64,000 nucleotides of DNA, taken from positions 1,488,001 to 1,552,000 of the forward strand of contig NC_008048.1 of NCBI RefSeq assembly GCF_000013985.1, read 5' to 3'. The first letter of the stretch is position 1, and the number at the start of each line of letters is the position of its first letter. The stretch is from Sphingopyxis alaskensis RB2256. Its GTDB lineage: Bacteria; Pseudomonadota; Alphaproteobacteria; Sphingomonadales; Sphingomonadaceae. Below, piece by piece: positions 26,571 through 36,103 of the stretch. A model generated the notes under the pieces. That model saw only the letters and a list, made by a program, of their open reading frames with translations. It was not told the origin of the DNA and made no database searches. Made by a program: the position numbers and the translations under genes.

Positions 26571-28138
26571 TTCTTGTCCTCCACGGGCTTCAGGTCGAGA
26601 TCGTGATAATCCCAGCTGAAGTCGGCAATCTTGCTCACCGCTTTCATCGTCACGCCGGTTATCTCGCCATCGGCGTCGAGCGCGAAAGTGACATAGGCGG
26701 GTTCGATCGCCGGGTCGTCGAACCTGGTGACGAAGCTGTCATATTGCCAGTGATCGAGCCGCCCCGCCATCCGCGGCGTCGAAGCAAAATCGATCGTCAA
26801 CCCCTTCCTGTCCGAACCGATCACGACATCGCCATACCAGGGATCGCGGTAGCGCCCGGCATAGCGCGCCAACGCAAGCGAGGGACCGCTCTGCGCTGGC
26901 GAGGCCTTCGACTGTTTCAGAAACTCGACTCCCCCCGCGAGCCCCGACTGATACCAGTCCTCCCATTTCTGGATCCAGCCATAGTCGGGTTGATCGAGAT
27001 AATGGTCGAGCAAATCATAGGTGAGGCCGAGGAGCATCCCGCTATCCTCGCTGTTCATCATGATCGCGAAACCGACTTGTCTGTCGGGGATCAGCACGAC
27101 GCGGGTGATCGACCCGAATACGCCGCCACCATGCTGGATGATGCGATGACCGCGATAATCCTGCACCTGCCAGCCGAGCGCATAGGCCTGCTGCGTCGGC
27201 TGCGCGGGCTTGAGCGCATCGGGCAGCGGGGTGATCGGCATCGGCGTCACCGGCGCCCACATCTCCATCGCCTGCTTTTCACTGAACAGCCGCTTCCCGT
27301 CGGGTAATGCACCATGCGCGAGCTGGATGCGGAGCCACGCCGCCATATCGTCGGCGCTGAGCGCGAGCCCGCCCGCGGGCGCACCGTTGCGGCCCAGCTC
27401 GTCGCGCTCGTCGAGCGTCTGCTGCGGGCCGATGCCGCGCAATGGGCCGGACAGGCGCGCGTGCGGCCAGCTGCGGTTCGGCGTCGCGAAGCGTTCCTCG
27501 CTGTCGCTCGTGGCATTTTTCATGCCGCCCGGACGCAGCACGCGCGCGCGGATGAAATCCTCCCACGTCTGTCCGGTGACTTCCTCGATCAGCTGGCCCG
27601 CGACGGCGTAGAGGATATTGTCATAGGCATAGGCCGAACGGAAACTGGTCTTGGGCTTCAAATAGGCGACGCGCTCGACCGTCTGTTTGCGCGTCAGATG
27701 CGTGCGCGGCACGAACATCAAATCGCCCTGCCCCAGCCCCAGCCCGCTCCTGTGGACGAGCAGGTCGCGGATCGTGATCTCGCGCGTGACCCACGGGTCG
27801 TACATGCGGAACCAGGGCATATGCTGGATGACCGGATCGTCCCAGCCGATCTTGCCTTCATCGACGAGCACGGCGAGCGCCGCCGCGGTCATCGCCTTGC
27901 CGGTCGATCCGGTCTGGAAAATCGTCTCGGCATCGACCGGCGCCGCTTCGCCCAGCTTGCGCACGCCCCAGCCGCGCGCCAGCGTCGTCTTGCCGTCCTC
28001 TACGATCGCGATCGACACGCCCGGCGCGCCGATTTTCTGCCGCAGCGCCTCGACGCTTTCGGCGATGTCGGCGGGCGGTTCGGCCCACGCGGGCATCGCG
28101 AGCGATACGAAGAGCGTGAGGACGAGCAGGCGTTTCAT
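26567..28138 (-). CDS. Exported serine hydrolase, beta-lactamase/DD-peptidase fold
   Basis: A periplasmic serine hydrolase of the class C beta-lactamase/AmpH/D-aminopeptidase fold (523 aa). The signal peptide ends AMPAWAE. The catalytic serine motif is TGSTGK and a Y-x-N equivalent is seen in AYDNILYAV; a late IIQHGGGVFG supplies the H-x-G motif. A C-terminal domain of about 150 residues resembles the lipocalin-like extension found in many such proteins. The ATG at 28138 is used; it overlaps the end of the upstream membrane-protein gene (ATGA). True beta-lactamase activity is unlikely; a D-aminopeptidase or D,D-peptidase role fits the operon (inference). Confidence 0.88.
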   Translation of the reverse strand: MKRLLVLTLFVSLAMPAWAEPPADIAESVEALRQKIGAPGVSIAIVEDGKTTLARGWGVRKLGEAAPVDAETIFQTGSTGKAMTAAALAVLVDEGKIGWDDPVIQHMPWFRMYDPWVTREITIRDLLVHRSGLGLGQGDLMFVPRTHLTRKQTVERVAYLKPKTSFRSAYAYDNILYAVAGQLIEEVTGQTWEDFIRARVLRPGGMKNATSDSEERFATPNRSWPHARLSGPLRGIGPQQTLDERDELGRNGAPAGGLALSADDMAAWLRIQLAHGALPDGKRLFSEKQAMEMWAPVTPMPITPLPDALKPAQPTQQAYALGWQVQDYRGHRIIQHGGGVFGSITRVVLIPDRQVGFAIMMNSEDSGMLLGLTYDLLDHYLDQPDYGWIQKWEDWYQSGLAGGVEFLKQSKASPAQSGPSLALARYAGRYRDPWYGDVVIGSDRKGLTIDFASTPRMAGRLDHWQYDSFVTRFDDPAIEPAYVTFALDADGEITGVTMKAVSKIADFSWDYHDLDLKPVEDKK

Positions 28139-29271
28139 GGCAGGGCCTCCATGGGGGGAGCGGCGGGGCGCAGCAGCCGCCAGGTGCCGATGGTGATGAG
28201 CGGCAGCACGAAAACGGCGAGGAAAAGCCAGGCGAGGAAGCGATAGCCGCTGGCGATGAGGTCGACGAGGCCGACGCGCGCCGCGACGAACATGCAGCCG
28301 ACAAGGATGAGCGAGCCGATCGCCGCGCGCGCGCCGGTGTCGAGCCGCGGGCGCCCACGCGCCTCGACGACGCCCGACACGCGCTCGTTGATCGCATGGA
28401 TCGCGCCGACGCCGCTTTCGAGCAGCGCGGCGAAAATCATCAGCTGGAACAGGATATGAAAGCCCGGCACCGCCATCTGGCGCAGCAGGAAATCGGACGG
28501 CAGCGTCTCGTCGCCGATCGCCGGATAAAAAGCCATCATCGCGGCGAAGAAGAGGATCGCGGGGAGCATCGTGAGCGGCCCGGCGATCAGCCCCGCGACC
28601 ACCGCGTCGCGCTGGCTCGTCAGATGGCGCAGCACGGGCAGGATGATCACCGCGCCGACGATATTGTAACTCGCATAAGTGATGCCGCCCGCCACCCAAT
28701 TGCCCGACGGCGGCGGCGCGTTCGCAAAGCCATTGCCGATCATCTCGCCAAAGCTCGCCAGCGCAAAGACGATGAACAGCGCATAGACCGTATAGATCAG
28801 CATCGAGGCATATTGGAACAATGTCTCGACGATCGCGGTGCCGAAGGCGGTAAAGGCGACGATGCCGAGCGCGAGCAGCACCGACCCTGCAAGCTCGGGC
28901 CAGCCGAAGGTCGCGGCGCCGATCGCCCCCGCCGCCGCGCCAAAGACGGCGAGGATCAGCACGACGAAGATCAGATAGGCGATTTTGAACGCGATCCAGC
29001 CGGGTCCGAGCAGCCCCTCGAAAAAGCGGCGATAATCATAAGCGCGCATCCGCCGCGCGAGCGCGAAGGTGAGTGCGGCGACGCCGCTCCAGATCAGGGT
29101 TGCGAGCAGCATCGCGGCGAGTCCGCCCCATGGCCCCGATGGCACGAAATACTCCGCCAGTTCGCGGCCCGTGGCATAGCCGCCGCCAATGATGACCGCC
29201 TTCAATGCGAAACCGGGCAGCAGGAAGCGCTGGAACCAGCTCGACCTGCCGCCCGTCTCGCCCACGCTCAT
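28135..29271 (-). CDS. YkvI-like polytopic membrane protein, probable transporter
   Basis: An inner-membrane protein of 378 aa with about ten hydrophobic helices. The start LLPGFALKAVIIGGGYATGRELAEYF and the TYASYNIVGAVIILPVLRHL segment are typical of the YkvI family, uncharacterised proteins with the look of the LeuT/APC fold, including a glycine-rich break in the first helix. The ATG at 29271 overlaps the upstream gene's stop (ATGA), and its own end overlaps the next gene, so it is embedded in a tightly coupled operon. A role as importer of an amino acid or dipeptide made available by the periplasmic hydrolases is the natural guess, but no member is known well enough to name a substrate. 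Confidence 0.75.
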   Translation of the reverse strand: MSVGETGGRSSWFQRFLLPGFALKAVIIGGGYATGRELAEYFVPSGPWGGLAAMLLATLIWSGVAALTFALARRMRAYDYRRFFEGLLGPGWIAFKIAYLIFVVLILAVFGAAAGAIGAATFGWPELAGSVLLALGIVAFTAFGTAIVETLFQYASMLIYTVYALFIVFALASFGEMIGNGFANAPPPSGNWVAGGITYASYNIVGAVIILPVLRHLTSQRDAVVAGLIAGPLTMLPAILFFAAMMAFYPAIGDETLPSDFLLRQMAVPGFHILFQLMIFAALLESGVGAIHAINERVSGVVEARGRPRLDTGARAAIGSLILVGCMFVAARVGLVDLIASGYRFLAWLFLAVFVLPLITIGTWRLLRPAAPPMEALP

Positions 29272-30308
29272 GCGAGACAATTTTCGACGAGCGCGTCGAA
29301 GGCGGCGCCGCCGCGGATCGGGTCGGCGACGGGCAGCCCGAGGCGGCGCCTTTCGGCGCCGATCAGCGCCTCGGCCTCGCCCACCCCCATGCTCGACGTA
29401 TTGAGGCTGACCCCGCCGCAGCGGATCGCCGGATTGGTCCGGCTGCCGAGCCGGATCGTCAGGTCGATCACTTCCTCAATGCTGGGAAGCGCAAAGCTTT
29501 CCATGCCGAGGATGACCCTGCGGCTGGGATCGTGGCAAACGACGAAGACGTCGGGCTGGCTGCCGTGGAGCAGGCCGAGCGACACCGCGGCATAGGCGGG
29601 GTTGAAGATCGACCCCTGCCCTTCGATCAGATCCCAATGATCGTCGGGCGCATCGGGGCTCAAAATCTCCGCCGCGCCCGCCTCGAAGTCCGACACGACC
29701 GCGTCCATGGGAATACCGCCGCCCGCGATCATGATCCCCGTCTGCCCCGTCGCGCGGAAATCGGCGTCGATCCCGCGCGCGACAAAGGCGCGGTGCAACG
29801 CAAGCGCGGTATATTTCTTGCCGAGCGCGCAATCGGTGCCGACGGTGAGCAGTCTCTTGCCGCTGCGCTTGCGGCCGTTGCCGATCGGGATCGAGGGCGG
29901 CGGGGTGCGGACGTCGATAAGCCGCTGGCCGGTGTGCCGCGACGCCTCCACCAGCGCGGGAACGCTGGTCAGCCGCGTGTGCAGCCCGCTGATGATGTCG
30001 AGCCCTGCCTCCATCGCCTCGACCAGCGCCGCAACCCAGCTCTCGCTAATCACGCCGCCCTGGTTGGCAACGCCGATCACCAGCGAGCGGGCGCCCGCCG
30101 CGCGCGCTTCGGCGGGCGACAGCCGCGGCAGACCCGCGCTGACGGTGCAGCCCGCGACCCCGAGTTCGCCGACGCAGCGATCGGCCGCCCAGTCGGCGAG
30201 GCCAAAGGCAGTCTTGGCATAGCCCGCCTCGGTCGTATCGCCGAGGAAGAGCAGATAGGGTTGCGGCAGGGTCAGGCTGTCGGCCAGCCTGCCGATGGGC
30301 GCGTTCAT
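29268..30308 (-). CDS. DUF1611 protein, DgcN-like (D-glutamate N-acetyltransferase candidate)
   Basis: A cytoplasmic 346-aa protein of the DUF1611 family. The N-terminal domain begins LPQPYLLFLGDTTEAGYAKT; the C-terminal half has a P-loop-like GTDCALGKKYTALALHRAF and a GQTGIMIAGGGIPMDAVVSD segment characteristic of the family. Members from marine bacteria (DgcN) acetylate D-glutamate using acetyl-CoA, giving N-acetyl-D-glutamate for a partner racemase (DgcA). The start is probably ATG 30308, with GGAG nine bases upstream. It lies 20 bp behind the TonB receptor and overlaps the YkvI-like gene. A DgcA-type partner lies 2.7 kb upstream in a second operon. The assignment is by family and context. 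Confidence 0.8.
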   Translation of the reverse strand: MNAPIGRLADSLTLPQPYLLFLGDTTEAGYAKTAFGLADWAADRCVGELGVAGCTVSAGLPRLSPAEARAAGARSLVIGVANQGGVISESWVAALVEAMEAGLDIISGLHTRLTSVPALVEASRHTGQRLIDVRTPPPSIPIGNGRKRSGKRLLTVGTDCALGKKYTALALHRAFVARGIDADFRATGQTGIMIAGGGIPMDAVVSDFEAGAAEILSPDAPDDHWDLIEGQGSIFNPAYAAVSLGLLHGSQPDVFVVCHDPSRRVILGMESFALPSIEEVIDLTIRLGSRTNPAIRCGGVSLNTSSMGVGEAEALIGAERRRLGLPVADPIRGGAAFDALVENCLA

Positions 30309-30328
30309 GCTGTTCAACTCCAATCCGC

Positions 30329-32530
30329 TCAAAAGCCGGCGGTCAGGGTAGCACCGATCGTCCGTGGCCGGATAACTCCGGTTCCGGCAGCGCCGAACGG
30401 GATGTTTGCCGGCGCCTCCAGCGACGTCTTGCCTTCGCTGTCAGTCAGATTCTTTGCATAAAGCTCGATCGAATATCGTCCGAAATCAACCCCCGCACGC
30501 AGATCGACCACTTCATAGGCCGGCAGATAGCGTTGGCGCCCATTGGCGATACGAAAGGCAAGGTCATAGCCCGCCGGTTGTTTCGACAGGCTGCGCACCG
30601 ATGCGCCGACATAAGCCGTGGTATCGCCGCCGAGTTCCCATTCATAATCGGCGTTCGCGCCGATACTGAATTCAGGGGTATATGGCAGGCGATCACCCGA
30701 CAAGCCGCCGACCAGCGGCGGCGTATCGTCCTTCAGCTTCGCGTTGGTCCACGCGCCGTTGAGCGAGAAGCTAAGCCCCTGTGCGGGACGCAGCGTCGTC
30801 GTGAACTCCACGCCATCGCTCTTGGCCTTGCCGCCATTGAAGTTGACACCGAAATCGTTGACCTGTCCGAACACCTGAATGTCCTTCCAGTCGATGTGGA
30901 AGGCCGCGATATCGATGGAGAAGGTTCGATCGACCGTTTCCGCCTTGAGGCCAAGCTCGTAACTGATCAGCGAGTCCGAGCCATAGGTGGCGATTTCCGG
31001 CGGCGCCCCCGGCGCCAGCACGTTCGGCCCACCGGGACGGAAACCCTTCGCAACGCGCGCATAGATGGTCACGTTGTCACTAACCTCGAACTGCGGGGCG
31101 ACCGAGAAAGTGAAGACGTCTTCGGACGAGCGCGCCTTGGGCAAAGCATTGGGTCCGCCCGCGAGGACGCCGTCGGACACCTGGACGGCGGATTGCTTGT
31201 TGCCACTGTAACGCCCCCCGAAACTGAGGTTGAAACGGTCGCCGAAATGGATCGTGGCGTTGGCGAAGCCTGCGAGTTCGCGATAGCGCGAGTTGATCGT
31301 CGCGACGCCCAGCAGCGGCAACCCGGCGATCGGGGTGAGCGTGCCCGGCTCGACGGCGTTGAAATCCTGGTCAATTAGGCCCCGTTCGCGGGTATAATAG
31401 ACTCCAATGAGCCATTCGAAACGGTCGCTTTCAGGCGATTGCAGGCGCACTTCCTGCGTAAAGCGCTTCACCCGCGTCAGCTGCCCCTGGAAAAAGTCGT
31501 TGGGCGTTCCAAACACCGCTTCGATCAATGCGCCGAACTGCGTCGTAAGATCGCCGCGAAACGATTGCGACAAGGTGCTGTAGCTGGTCGCCGACACGAG
31601 GTTCGCAAAGCCGAGATCGGCATCGACCACCCCGCTGTAGACGCGATAGCGCACATCGGTGAACTCGGGCACGAATTGCGATTGCGACAGGCGCCCGTAT
31701 AGCGTGCGACCCGTCGATGGATCGCTGTCCACGCTGTTCGAGGCATCGGTCTCCAGGTTCTGAAGATAGGCGGCAAGTTGAATCGAGAATGTCTCGCTCG
31801 GCTTGAACAGCACCGAGGCGCGGCCGCCATAGCTTTTCGAACTGTTGATGTCGGACTCGATATCCGCGCCGCCGGTTCCGATAGAGTCGATGAAACCGCC
31901 GAAATCACGATAAAAGCCCGACGCGCGGAGCGCGAGGGTTTCGCCAAGAGGCAGATTGACAACCGCACTGCCAAGATATGATTCATCGCCCCCGGTCGTC
32001 GTTTCAACGCTGCCGCGTGCGCGAACCTCAAAGGCCGAGGTGTCGGGCTTGTTTGTCACATATTTGAGAACACCGCCCATCGAGCTTGAGCCATAGATCG
32101 TGCCCTGCGGTCCTCGCAGCACCTCGATCCGTTCAATGTCGAACGTGTCGAAGTCACCCGCCAGGATCGCGCCGTTGACCAGACCGCTGCTCGACCCAAA
32201 GGTCGTTTCGTCCTGATAGACGGCAACCGTCGAGGCGACGCCGCCGGTGTTGACACCGCGCAATACGAGGCGACCGAAACCCGGCGTCGCCTGATTGAGT
32301 TGCAGGCCGGGGACGAGTTTCAGATAATCCGAGAAATTGGTTGCCTGAATGTTTTCCAGCGCTTCGCCGGATACGACACTGACCGATTGCGGCACGTCGA
32401 TCAATCGCTCTTCGCGCTTTTGCGCCGTCACGACGATGTCACGTTCGTCGCTGCTCGCTTCTTCGGCATAAGCCGGCATCGCAACGGCCATCGCGGCCAG
32501 GCTTGCTGCGCCAAAAAATCCCTTGTTCAT
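30329..32530 (-). CDS. TonB-dependent outer-membrane receptor
   Basis: A receptor of 733 aa. The signal peptide ends AMPAYAEE; a TonB-box-like DERDIVVTAQKREERL follows, then the plug (LKLVPGLQLNQATPGFGRLV and IEVLRGPQGTIYGSSSMGG) and the barrel with a C-terminal phenylalanine (GATLTAGF). The DIVVTAQKREE start is typical of the large sphingomonad receptor group for organic substrates. ATG 32530 is used; it lies only a few bases after the ruined end of a dipeptidase gene. It opens an operon with DgcN-like, YkvI-like, serine hydrolase and dipeptidase genes. Import of peptides or peptidoglycan fragments with D-residues is the most economical reading, but is inferred from neighbours. Confidence 0.92.
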   Translation of the reverse strand: MNKGFFGAASLAAMAVAMPAYAEEASSDERDIVVTAQKREERLIDVPQSVSVVSGEALENIQATNFSDYLKLVPGLQLNQATPGFGRLVLRGVNTGGVASTVAVYQDETTFGSSSGLVNGAILAGDFDTFDIERIEVLRGPQGTIYGSSSMGGVLKYVTNKPDTSAFEVRARGSVETTTGGDESYLGSAVVNLPLGETLALRASGFYRDFGGFIDSIGTGGADIESDINSSKSYGGRASVLFKPSETFSIQLAAYLQNLETDASNSVDSDPSTGRTLYGRLSQSQFVPEFTDVRYRVYSGVVDADLGFANLVSATSYSTLSQSFRGDLTTQFGALIEAVFGTPNDFFQGQLTRVKRFTQEVRLQSPESDRFEWLIGVYYTRERGLIDQDFNAVEPGTLTPIAGLPLLGVATINSRYRELAGFANATIHFGDRFNLSFGGRYSGNKQSAVQVSDGVLAGGPNALPKARSSEDVFTFSVAPQFEVSDNVTIYARVAKGFRPGGPNVLAPGAPPEIATYGSDSLISYELGLKAETVDRTFSIDIAAFHIDWKDIQVFGQVNDFGVNFNGGKAKSDGVEFTTTLRPAQGLSFSLNGAWTNAKLKDDTPPLVGGLSGDRLPYTPEFSIGANADYEWELGGDTTAYVGASVRSLSKQPAGYDLAFRIANGRQRYLPAYEVVDLRAGVDFGRYSIELYAKNLTDSEGKTSLEAPANIPFGAAGTGVIRPRTIGATLTAGF

Positions 32531-32534
32531 GGTC

Positions 32535-32888
32535 TTACCCCCAGAGTTGGGCGAGCAGGCAGCGGACATTGCCACCGAGCACGGCCCGGATATTGTCGTT
32601 CGGTAGTTGCGGCGAATGAGTTCCTCGACGGGGTCGAAGGACTTCAAAGGATAGTCGAAACCGTCGATGGCGATCTTGTCGCGAAAGGCGTAGCTGTCCC
32701 TGTACGCGCGGTACGCGCGTTTCAGCACGGCATGTTCGGGCCGCGGGATCGACCGCGCGGCGCAAACAGGCCTTCGTCGGCGCCGCCGCAAAGGCATGGG
32801 CGCGGTGGCTGATCACCGGCGCGGACAAAGCGACCCCGGCCGCGTCCGCGATCACCGTGCGGCGCGTCATCGGGAATGACGCGGTCAT
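32535..32888 (-). pseudogene. Remnant of a Tat-exported M19-type dipeptidase
   Basis: The minus strand starts with a twin-arginine signal (MTRRTVIADAAGVALSAPV) and ends, just before the receptor start codon, with NDNIRAVLGGNVRCLLAQLW and TAA, a good match to the C-terminus of membrane dipeptidases (D-I-R-x-V-x-GGN-x-x-R-x-L). Between them only about 80 codons remain instead of more than 300, and the reading must change frame: FDYPLKSFDPVEELIRRNY is in another frame and continues into the NDNIRAVLGG frame only after a shift. So a large internal deletion and at least one frameshift have destroyed the gene. It is the first member of the receptor operon and now acts as part of its leader. Confidence 0.55.
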
Positions 32889-32930
32889 TCCAGCCTCCCT
32901 CTCACGAAAATCTCAATTTCGTCACTATTG

Positions 32931-32953
32931 TCCTAATCAGAAAATTGTCAACC
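32931..32953. promoter_or_regulatory. Putative operator/promoter of the receptor operon
   Basis: This 23-bp stretch, containing AGAAAATTGTCAA, matches 36104-36126 at 20 or more of 23 positions. Read on the minus strand it supplies a perfect TTGACA -35 box (32951 to 32946). A weak -10 (AATAGT or ATAGTG) follows. The core CTAATCAG is nearly self-complementary. GTCCTAA (32930-32936) and TTAGGAC (32957-32963) add a flanking inverted repeat. It should drive the dipeptidase remnant-receptor-dgcN operon. Confidence 0.65.
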
Positions 32954-33020
32954 CATTTAGGACATCAAATTGACTTATTTGGCTCGTCACGCCGGGGGGA
33001 CCATTGGGACGGTAGAACGG

Positions 33021-34028
33021 CTAGCCGCCCCAAACCTCAGCCGGACAATGAATCATCCCGTCGCGATACTGCACCCCCGGCACCCGGTCGCGCGCGAGGA
33101 AGGTCGGCCCGTCGAGGTCGACGATGTCGCACAGCTGCCCGACCAGACAGGATGGCGCCATCGACAGGCTGGTCCCCATCATGTTGCCGACCATCACGTC
33201 GAGGCCGAGCGTCTTTGCCTGCCGCGCAATCGCAAGCCCCTCGGTCAACCCGCCGCATTTATCGAGCTTGATGTTCACCATATCGAAGCGCCCGACGAGC
33301 GAGGCGGTGTCGGCGAGCGACAGTGCGCTTTCGTCGGCGACGAAGGGCAAGGGACGCTTCAGCCCGTCGAGATCGGCCTCGCACCCGCGCCCCAGCGGCT
33401 GTTCGAGCTGCGCGACCCCGGCCGCGAGCAGCACGGGCAGCAGGTCGCGCAGCGTTCCGACATCATAGCCCTGATTGGCGTCGACGCCGATCCAGGCGTC
33501 GGGGCGCGCGGCGCGGATCGCCTCGATGCGCGCGACGTCGTCGGCCAGGTCGCCGGTGAGCTTGACCTTGACCGGCGCTTGCACGTCGATCGCCTGCGCC
33601 GCCGCGGCCATTCGCTCGGGCGTATCGGCGCCCAGCGTCAGCGTCGAACGCAGCGCCCTGGGCGCGTCGAGCCCGGCAAGCCGCCACACCGGCTGCCCCG
33701 TCTGCCGGGCTTCGAGCTCCCAGAAGGCGCAGTCGAGCGCGTTGCGTGCGCCGCCCGGCGGCAGGAGATGCTGCAAATCCTCGCGCGTCGCGCCGCGCTC
33801 GATCGCACCCCGCACGCTGGTCGCCTGGCCAAGCATATGCTCGATGTCGTCGCCGAGATAATAGACGCCCGCCCCCTCGCCGCGCCCGACATGTTCGCCG
33901 TCGGAGAGTTCGGCGACGAGCAGCGCGGTTTCGGTGAAGACATGGCCGGAAATGCGGAAGGGCTGGTGGTAGGGAAAGCGCTCGACCCGGAGGTCGAGCG
34001 ACAATTCGCTGCTGCGCCGGATCGCCAT
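33021..34028 (-). CDS. Enolase-superfamily dipeptide epimerase / DgcA-like racemase
   Basis: A 335-aa muconate-lactonising/dipeptide epimerase subgroup enzyme. The catalytic lysine pair is visible as VKVKL (K-x-K) and NIKLDKCGG. Metal ligands lie in GVDANQGYD, QLEQPL and ADES. Near the end DIVDLDGPTF contains a D-x-D motif of the kind used by L-Ala-D/L-Glu epimerases to hold the dipeptide amino group. It could epimerise L-Ala-D-Glu type dipeptides from peptidoglycan, or, as DgcA with DgcN, racemise N-acetyl-D-glutamate. The start ATG 34028 overlaps the upstream serine-hydrolase stop by one base (TGATG), so the two are coupled. No signal peptide; cytoplasmic. Confidence 0.88.
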   Translation of the reverse strand: MAIRRSSELSLDLRVERFPYHQPFRISGHVFTETALLVAELSDGEHVGRGEGAGVYYLGDDIEHMLGQATSVRGAIERGATREDLQHLLPPGGARNALDCAFWELEARQTGQPVWRLAGLDAPRALRSTLTLGADTPERMAAAAQAIDVQAPVKVKLTGDLADDVARIEAIRAARPDAWIGVDANQGYDVGTLRDLLPVLLAAGVAQLEQPLGRGCEADLDGLKRPLPFVADESALSLADTASLVGRFDMVNIKLDKCGGLTEGLAIARQAKTLGLDVMVGNMMGTSLSMAPSCLVGQLCDIVDLDGPTFLARDRVPGVQYRDGMIHCPAEVWGG

Positions 34029-36001
34029 CAATAGACCATCCCGAAGCCATAGAGATGAAAGGCGAGTGTCACCCAGACAAGCACCGCGGCGGCGAGGATC
34101 AGCAGCACCGCGCCGAGCTTCATTGTCCAGCGCCGCTTGTCCTTGATCGAAAACCACAGGTGCCAGCCGCCCGTCGCCAGCAAGCCGAAGGCGGCCAGAG
34201 GGGTCAGGACGCGTAGCAGATGGATGAGCCAGTCGAGCGGGCCGCCGATGCTGCCGATGTCGGCCGTAAAGGCGGCGATCAGCGCAATCCACCCCGCCGC
34301 CGCCGCGAGCACGAGCCAAGCGAAGGCGCGCGACAGGCGATAGGCGCGGAGCGATTTGCCGGTGAGCGCGAAATCCGCCTTGAAGCGGCGCCGCACCAGC
34401 GCGCGCACCGGCCAGGCGAGCGCCGTCAGCAGGATGATCCCGAAGGCGAAGATCAGCGCGGGGTTGAGCCACGCAGCGTTGACGCCGAAAGGTGCGGGTT
34501 CAAAGACCATGAAGGGCGATCCGGGGTCGACGCTCCAGCGCACGACGCGACCGTCGCTGACCTCGGCGGCAAGCCGTTCACCCGTGCCGCTGTCGCGCCA
34601 AACGAAGGGTTCGACCTCCACCCAGTCGCGGGCGCCGGCACCCAGGCCATCGAGCGCCGGAACGCTGATCTTGCCGTCCTCGGTCAGCGAGATCGTTGCC
34701 AGACCCAGCAGACCGAAGAGGCTGAAGAAATTGGTGAAGGAGCCGCGGCTGCTGACATAATTGCCGACCATCATCCTTGCATGGTCGCGGGCGGTCGCGG
34801 CATCGACCTGCGACGGTTTTTCGGGCGGCCCCGGCAGATAGCGGTCGGCGAACTTGTGAAACAGCGCGCTGCGCACCGCGCCCGTTGCCCCATCCCTGCC
34901 CTGCGCATTCATCGACAGGAAAATGCCGATGTCGGATTCGGGGAACAGCCAGAGATAGGAGTGGAACCAGACGGTATCGCCACCGTGCGCGATCGCGCGG
35001 CGTCCATTGACCCATTGTTCGTAGAAACCGAGCGCCATGCTGTTGAGCGGGCCGACGCCGGCGGCCTTGAAATCGTGCATCTGCCGGGCGGTTTCGGGTT
35101 TCAGTATCCCGCCGCCACCGTTCAGGTGCGCGATCATGAACTTCGCCATGTCGGCGCCGCTCGCCGACATGGCACCCGCCGGAGCGGGGATGACCATTTC
35201 AAAGGGCTGCGGCTTGCCGGTAACGTCGGCATAGCCCTTTGCCATATGCGGCGCGAGGCGCGCGGGCAGCGGCTGGCGAAAGGTCGAATGCGTCATGCCG
35301 AGCGGCTTGAAGATCCGGTTCTCGACATAATCGTCAAACCCCTGCCCGCTCACGCGCTCGACGATATACCCCGCGAGCGCCGTCGCATAATTGGAATAGG
35401 CGGGCGTCGTACCGGGCGCGAACACCCGTTCGGGCAGCGCGAGCGGCATCAGCTCTTTCAGTGTCTTCACCGCCTCGGGATCGCTGCTGATCAGGTGGCG
35501 CACCGATTCCTCGAAGCCTGCCGTGTGCGTCATGATGTGGCGCATCGTGATCGGCTTGCCCTCAAAGGGCGGAATCCTGAAATCGAGATAGGCGTTGACG
35601 TCCCTGTCGAGATCGATCTTGCCCGCCTCGACCTGCTGCATCACCGCCGTCCAGGTGATCAGCTTGGACACCGATCCGGGTCGGAAAAGCGTCGTTTCGG
35701 GGAGCACCGGCGCGCGTTTCGCGACGTCCGCAAAACCATAGCCCTTCTGGAGCAGAACCTCGTCGCCACGAACGACGACCACGACCGCGCCAGCAATGCG
35801 TCCGCGTTCGAGCGCATAGGGCAGAAAGCCGTCCATCCACGCCTCGAGATCCTTTGCGTCGAGCGCGGCGGGCGCCGACGCCGCCTTCGGCGCCATGGCT
35901 TCGGCCTTCTTCACGGCCGGTGCGGGCACAGGGCCTTGCGCCGCCAAAGGCAGCGCGGCCAATGCCGTGAGTCCGATCATCATCTTGCGGATGAAACGCA
36001 T
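34028..36001 (-). CDS. Serine hydrolase (beta-lactamase fold) with C-terminal membrane domain
   Basis: A 657-aa protein: signal peptide (MRFIRKMMIGLTALAALPLAA), an alanine/proline linker, a beta-lactamase-fold domain at about residues 55-400, a beta-rich middle part, and four or five hydrophobic helices at the C-terminus (from ALIFAFGIILLTALAWPV). Active-site motifs are GSVSKLI, AYSNYA (Y-x-N) and IAHGGD. ATG 36001 is preceded by AAAAGGGGAAAGCG, a good ribosome-binding region. This architecture puts the hydrolase on the periplasmic face of the inner membrane. Together with the epimerase it forms a two-gene operon whose promoter carries the shared 23-bp motif. A D-aminopeptidase or carboxypeptidase role is inferred. 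Confidence 0.85.
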   Translation of the reverse strand: MRFIRKMMIGLTALAALPLAAQGPVPAPAVKKAEAMAPKAASAPAALDAKDLEAWMDGFLPYALERGRIAGAVVVVVRGDEVLLQKGYGFADVAKRAPVLPETTLFRPGSVSKLITWTAVMQQVEAGKIDLDRDVNAYLDFRIPPFEGKPITMRHIMTHTAGFEESVRHLISSDPEAVKTLKELMPLALPERVFAPGTTPAYSNYATALAGYIVERVSGQGFDDYVENRIFKPLGMTHSTFRQPLPARLAPHMAKGYADVTGKPQPFEMVIPAPAGAMSASGADMAKFMIAHLNGGGGILKPETARQMHDFKAAGVGPLNSMALGFYEQWVNGRRAIAHGGDTVWFHSYLWLFPESDIGIFLSMNAQGRDGATGAVRSALFHKFADRYLPGPPEKPSQVDAATARDHARMMVGNYVSSRGSFTNFFSLFGLLGLATISLTEDGKISVPALDGLGAGARDWVEVEPFVWRDSGTGERLAAEVSDGRVVRWSVDPGSPFMVFEPAPFGVNAAWLNPALIFAFGIILLTALAWPVRALVRRRFKADFALTGKSLRAYRLSRAFAWLVLAAAAGWIALIAAFTADIGSIGGPLDWLIHLLRVLTPLAAFGLLATGGWHLWFSIKDKRRWTMKLGAVLLILAAAVLVWVTLAFHLYGFGMVY

Positions 36002-36103
36002 CGCTTTCCCCTTTTGTCCGGCGCGCCCTGTCACACCTTGCGGCAAGCCGCGCGACCCCTTACCAAGGACTCAGTATAAGTTAACCCAATGGGGACATAA
36101 TGA

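Noticed and set aside
26567..28138. True class C beta-lactamase (resistance gene)
   Set aside because: Although the serine and Y-x-N motifs fit the fold, the long C-terminal extension and the D-peptide operon context point to a peptidase/esterase-type serine hydrolase.
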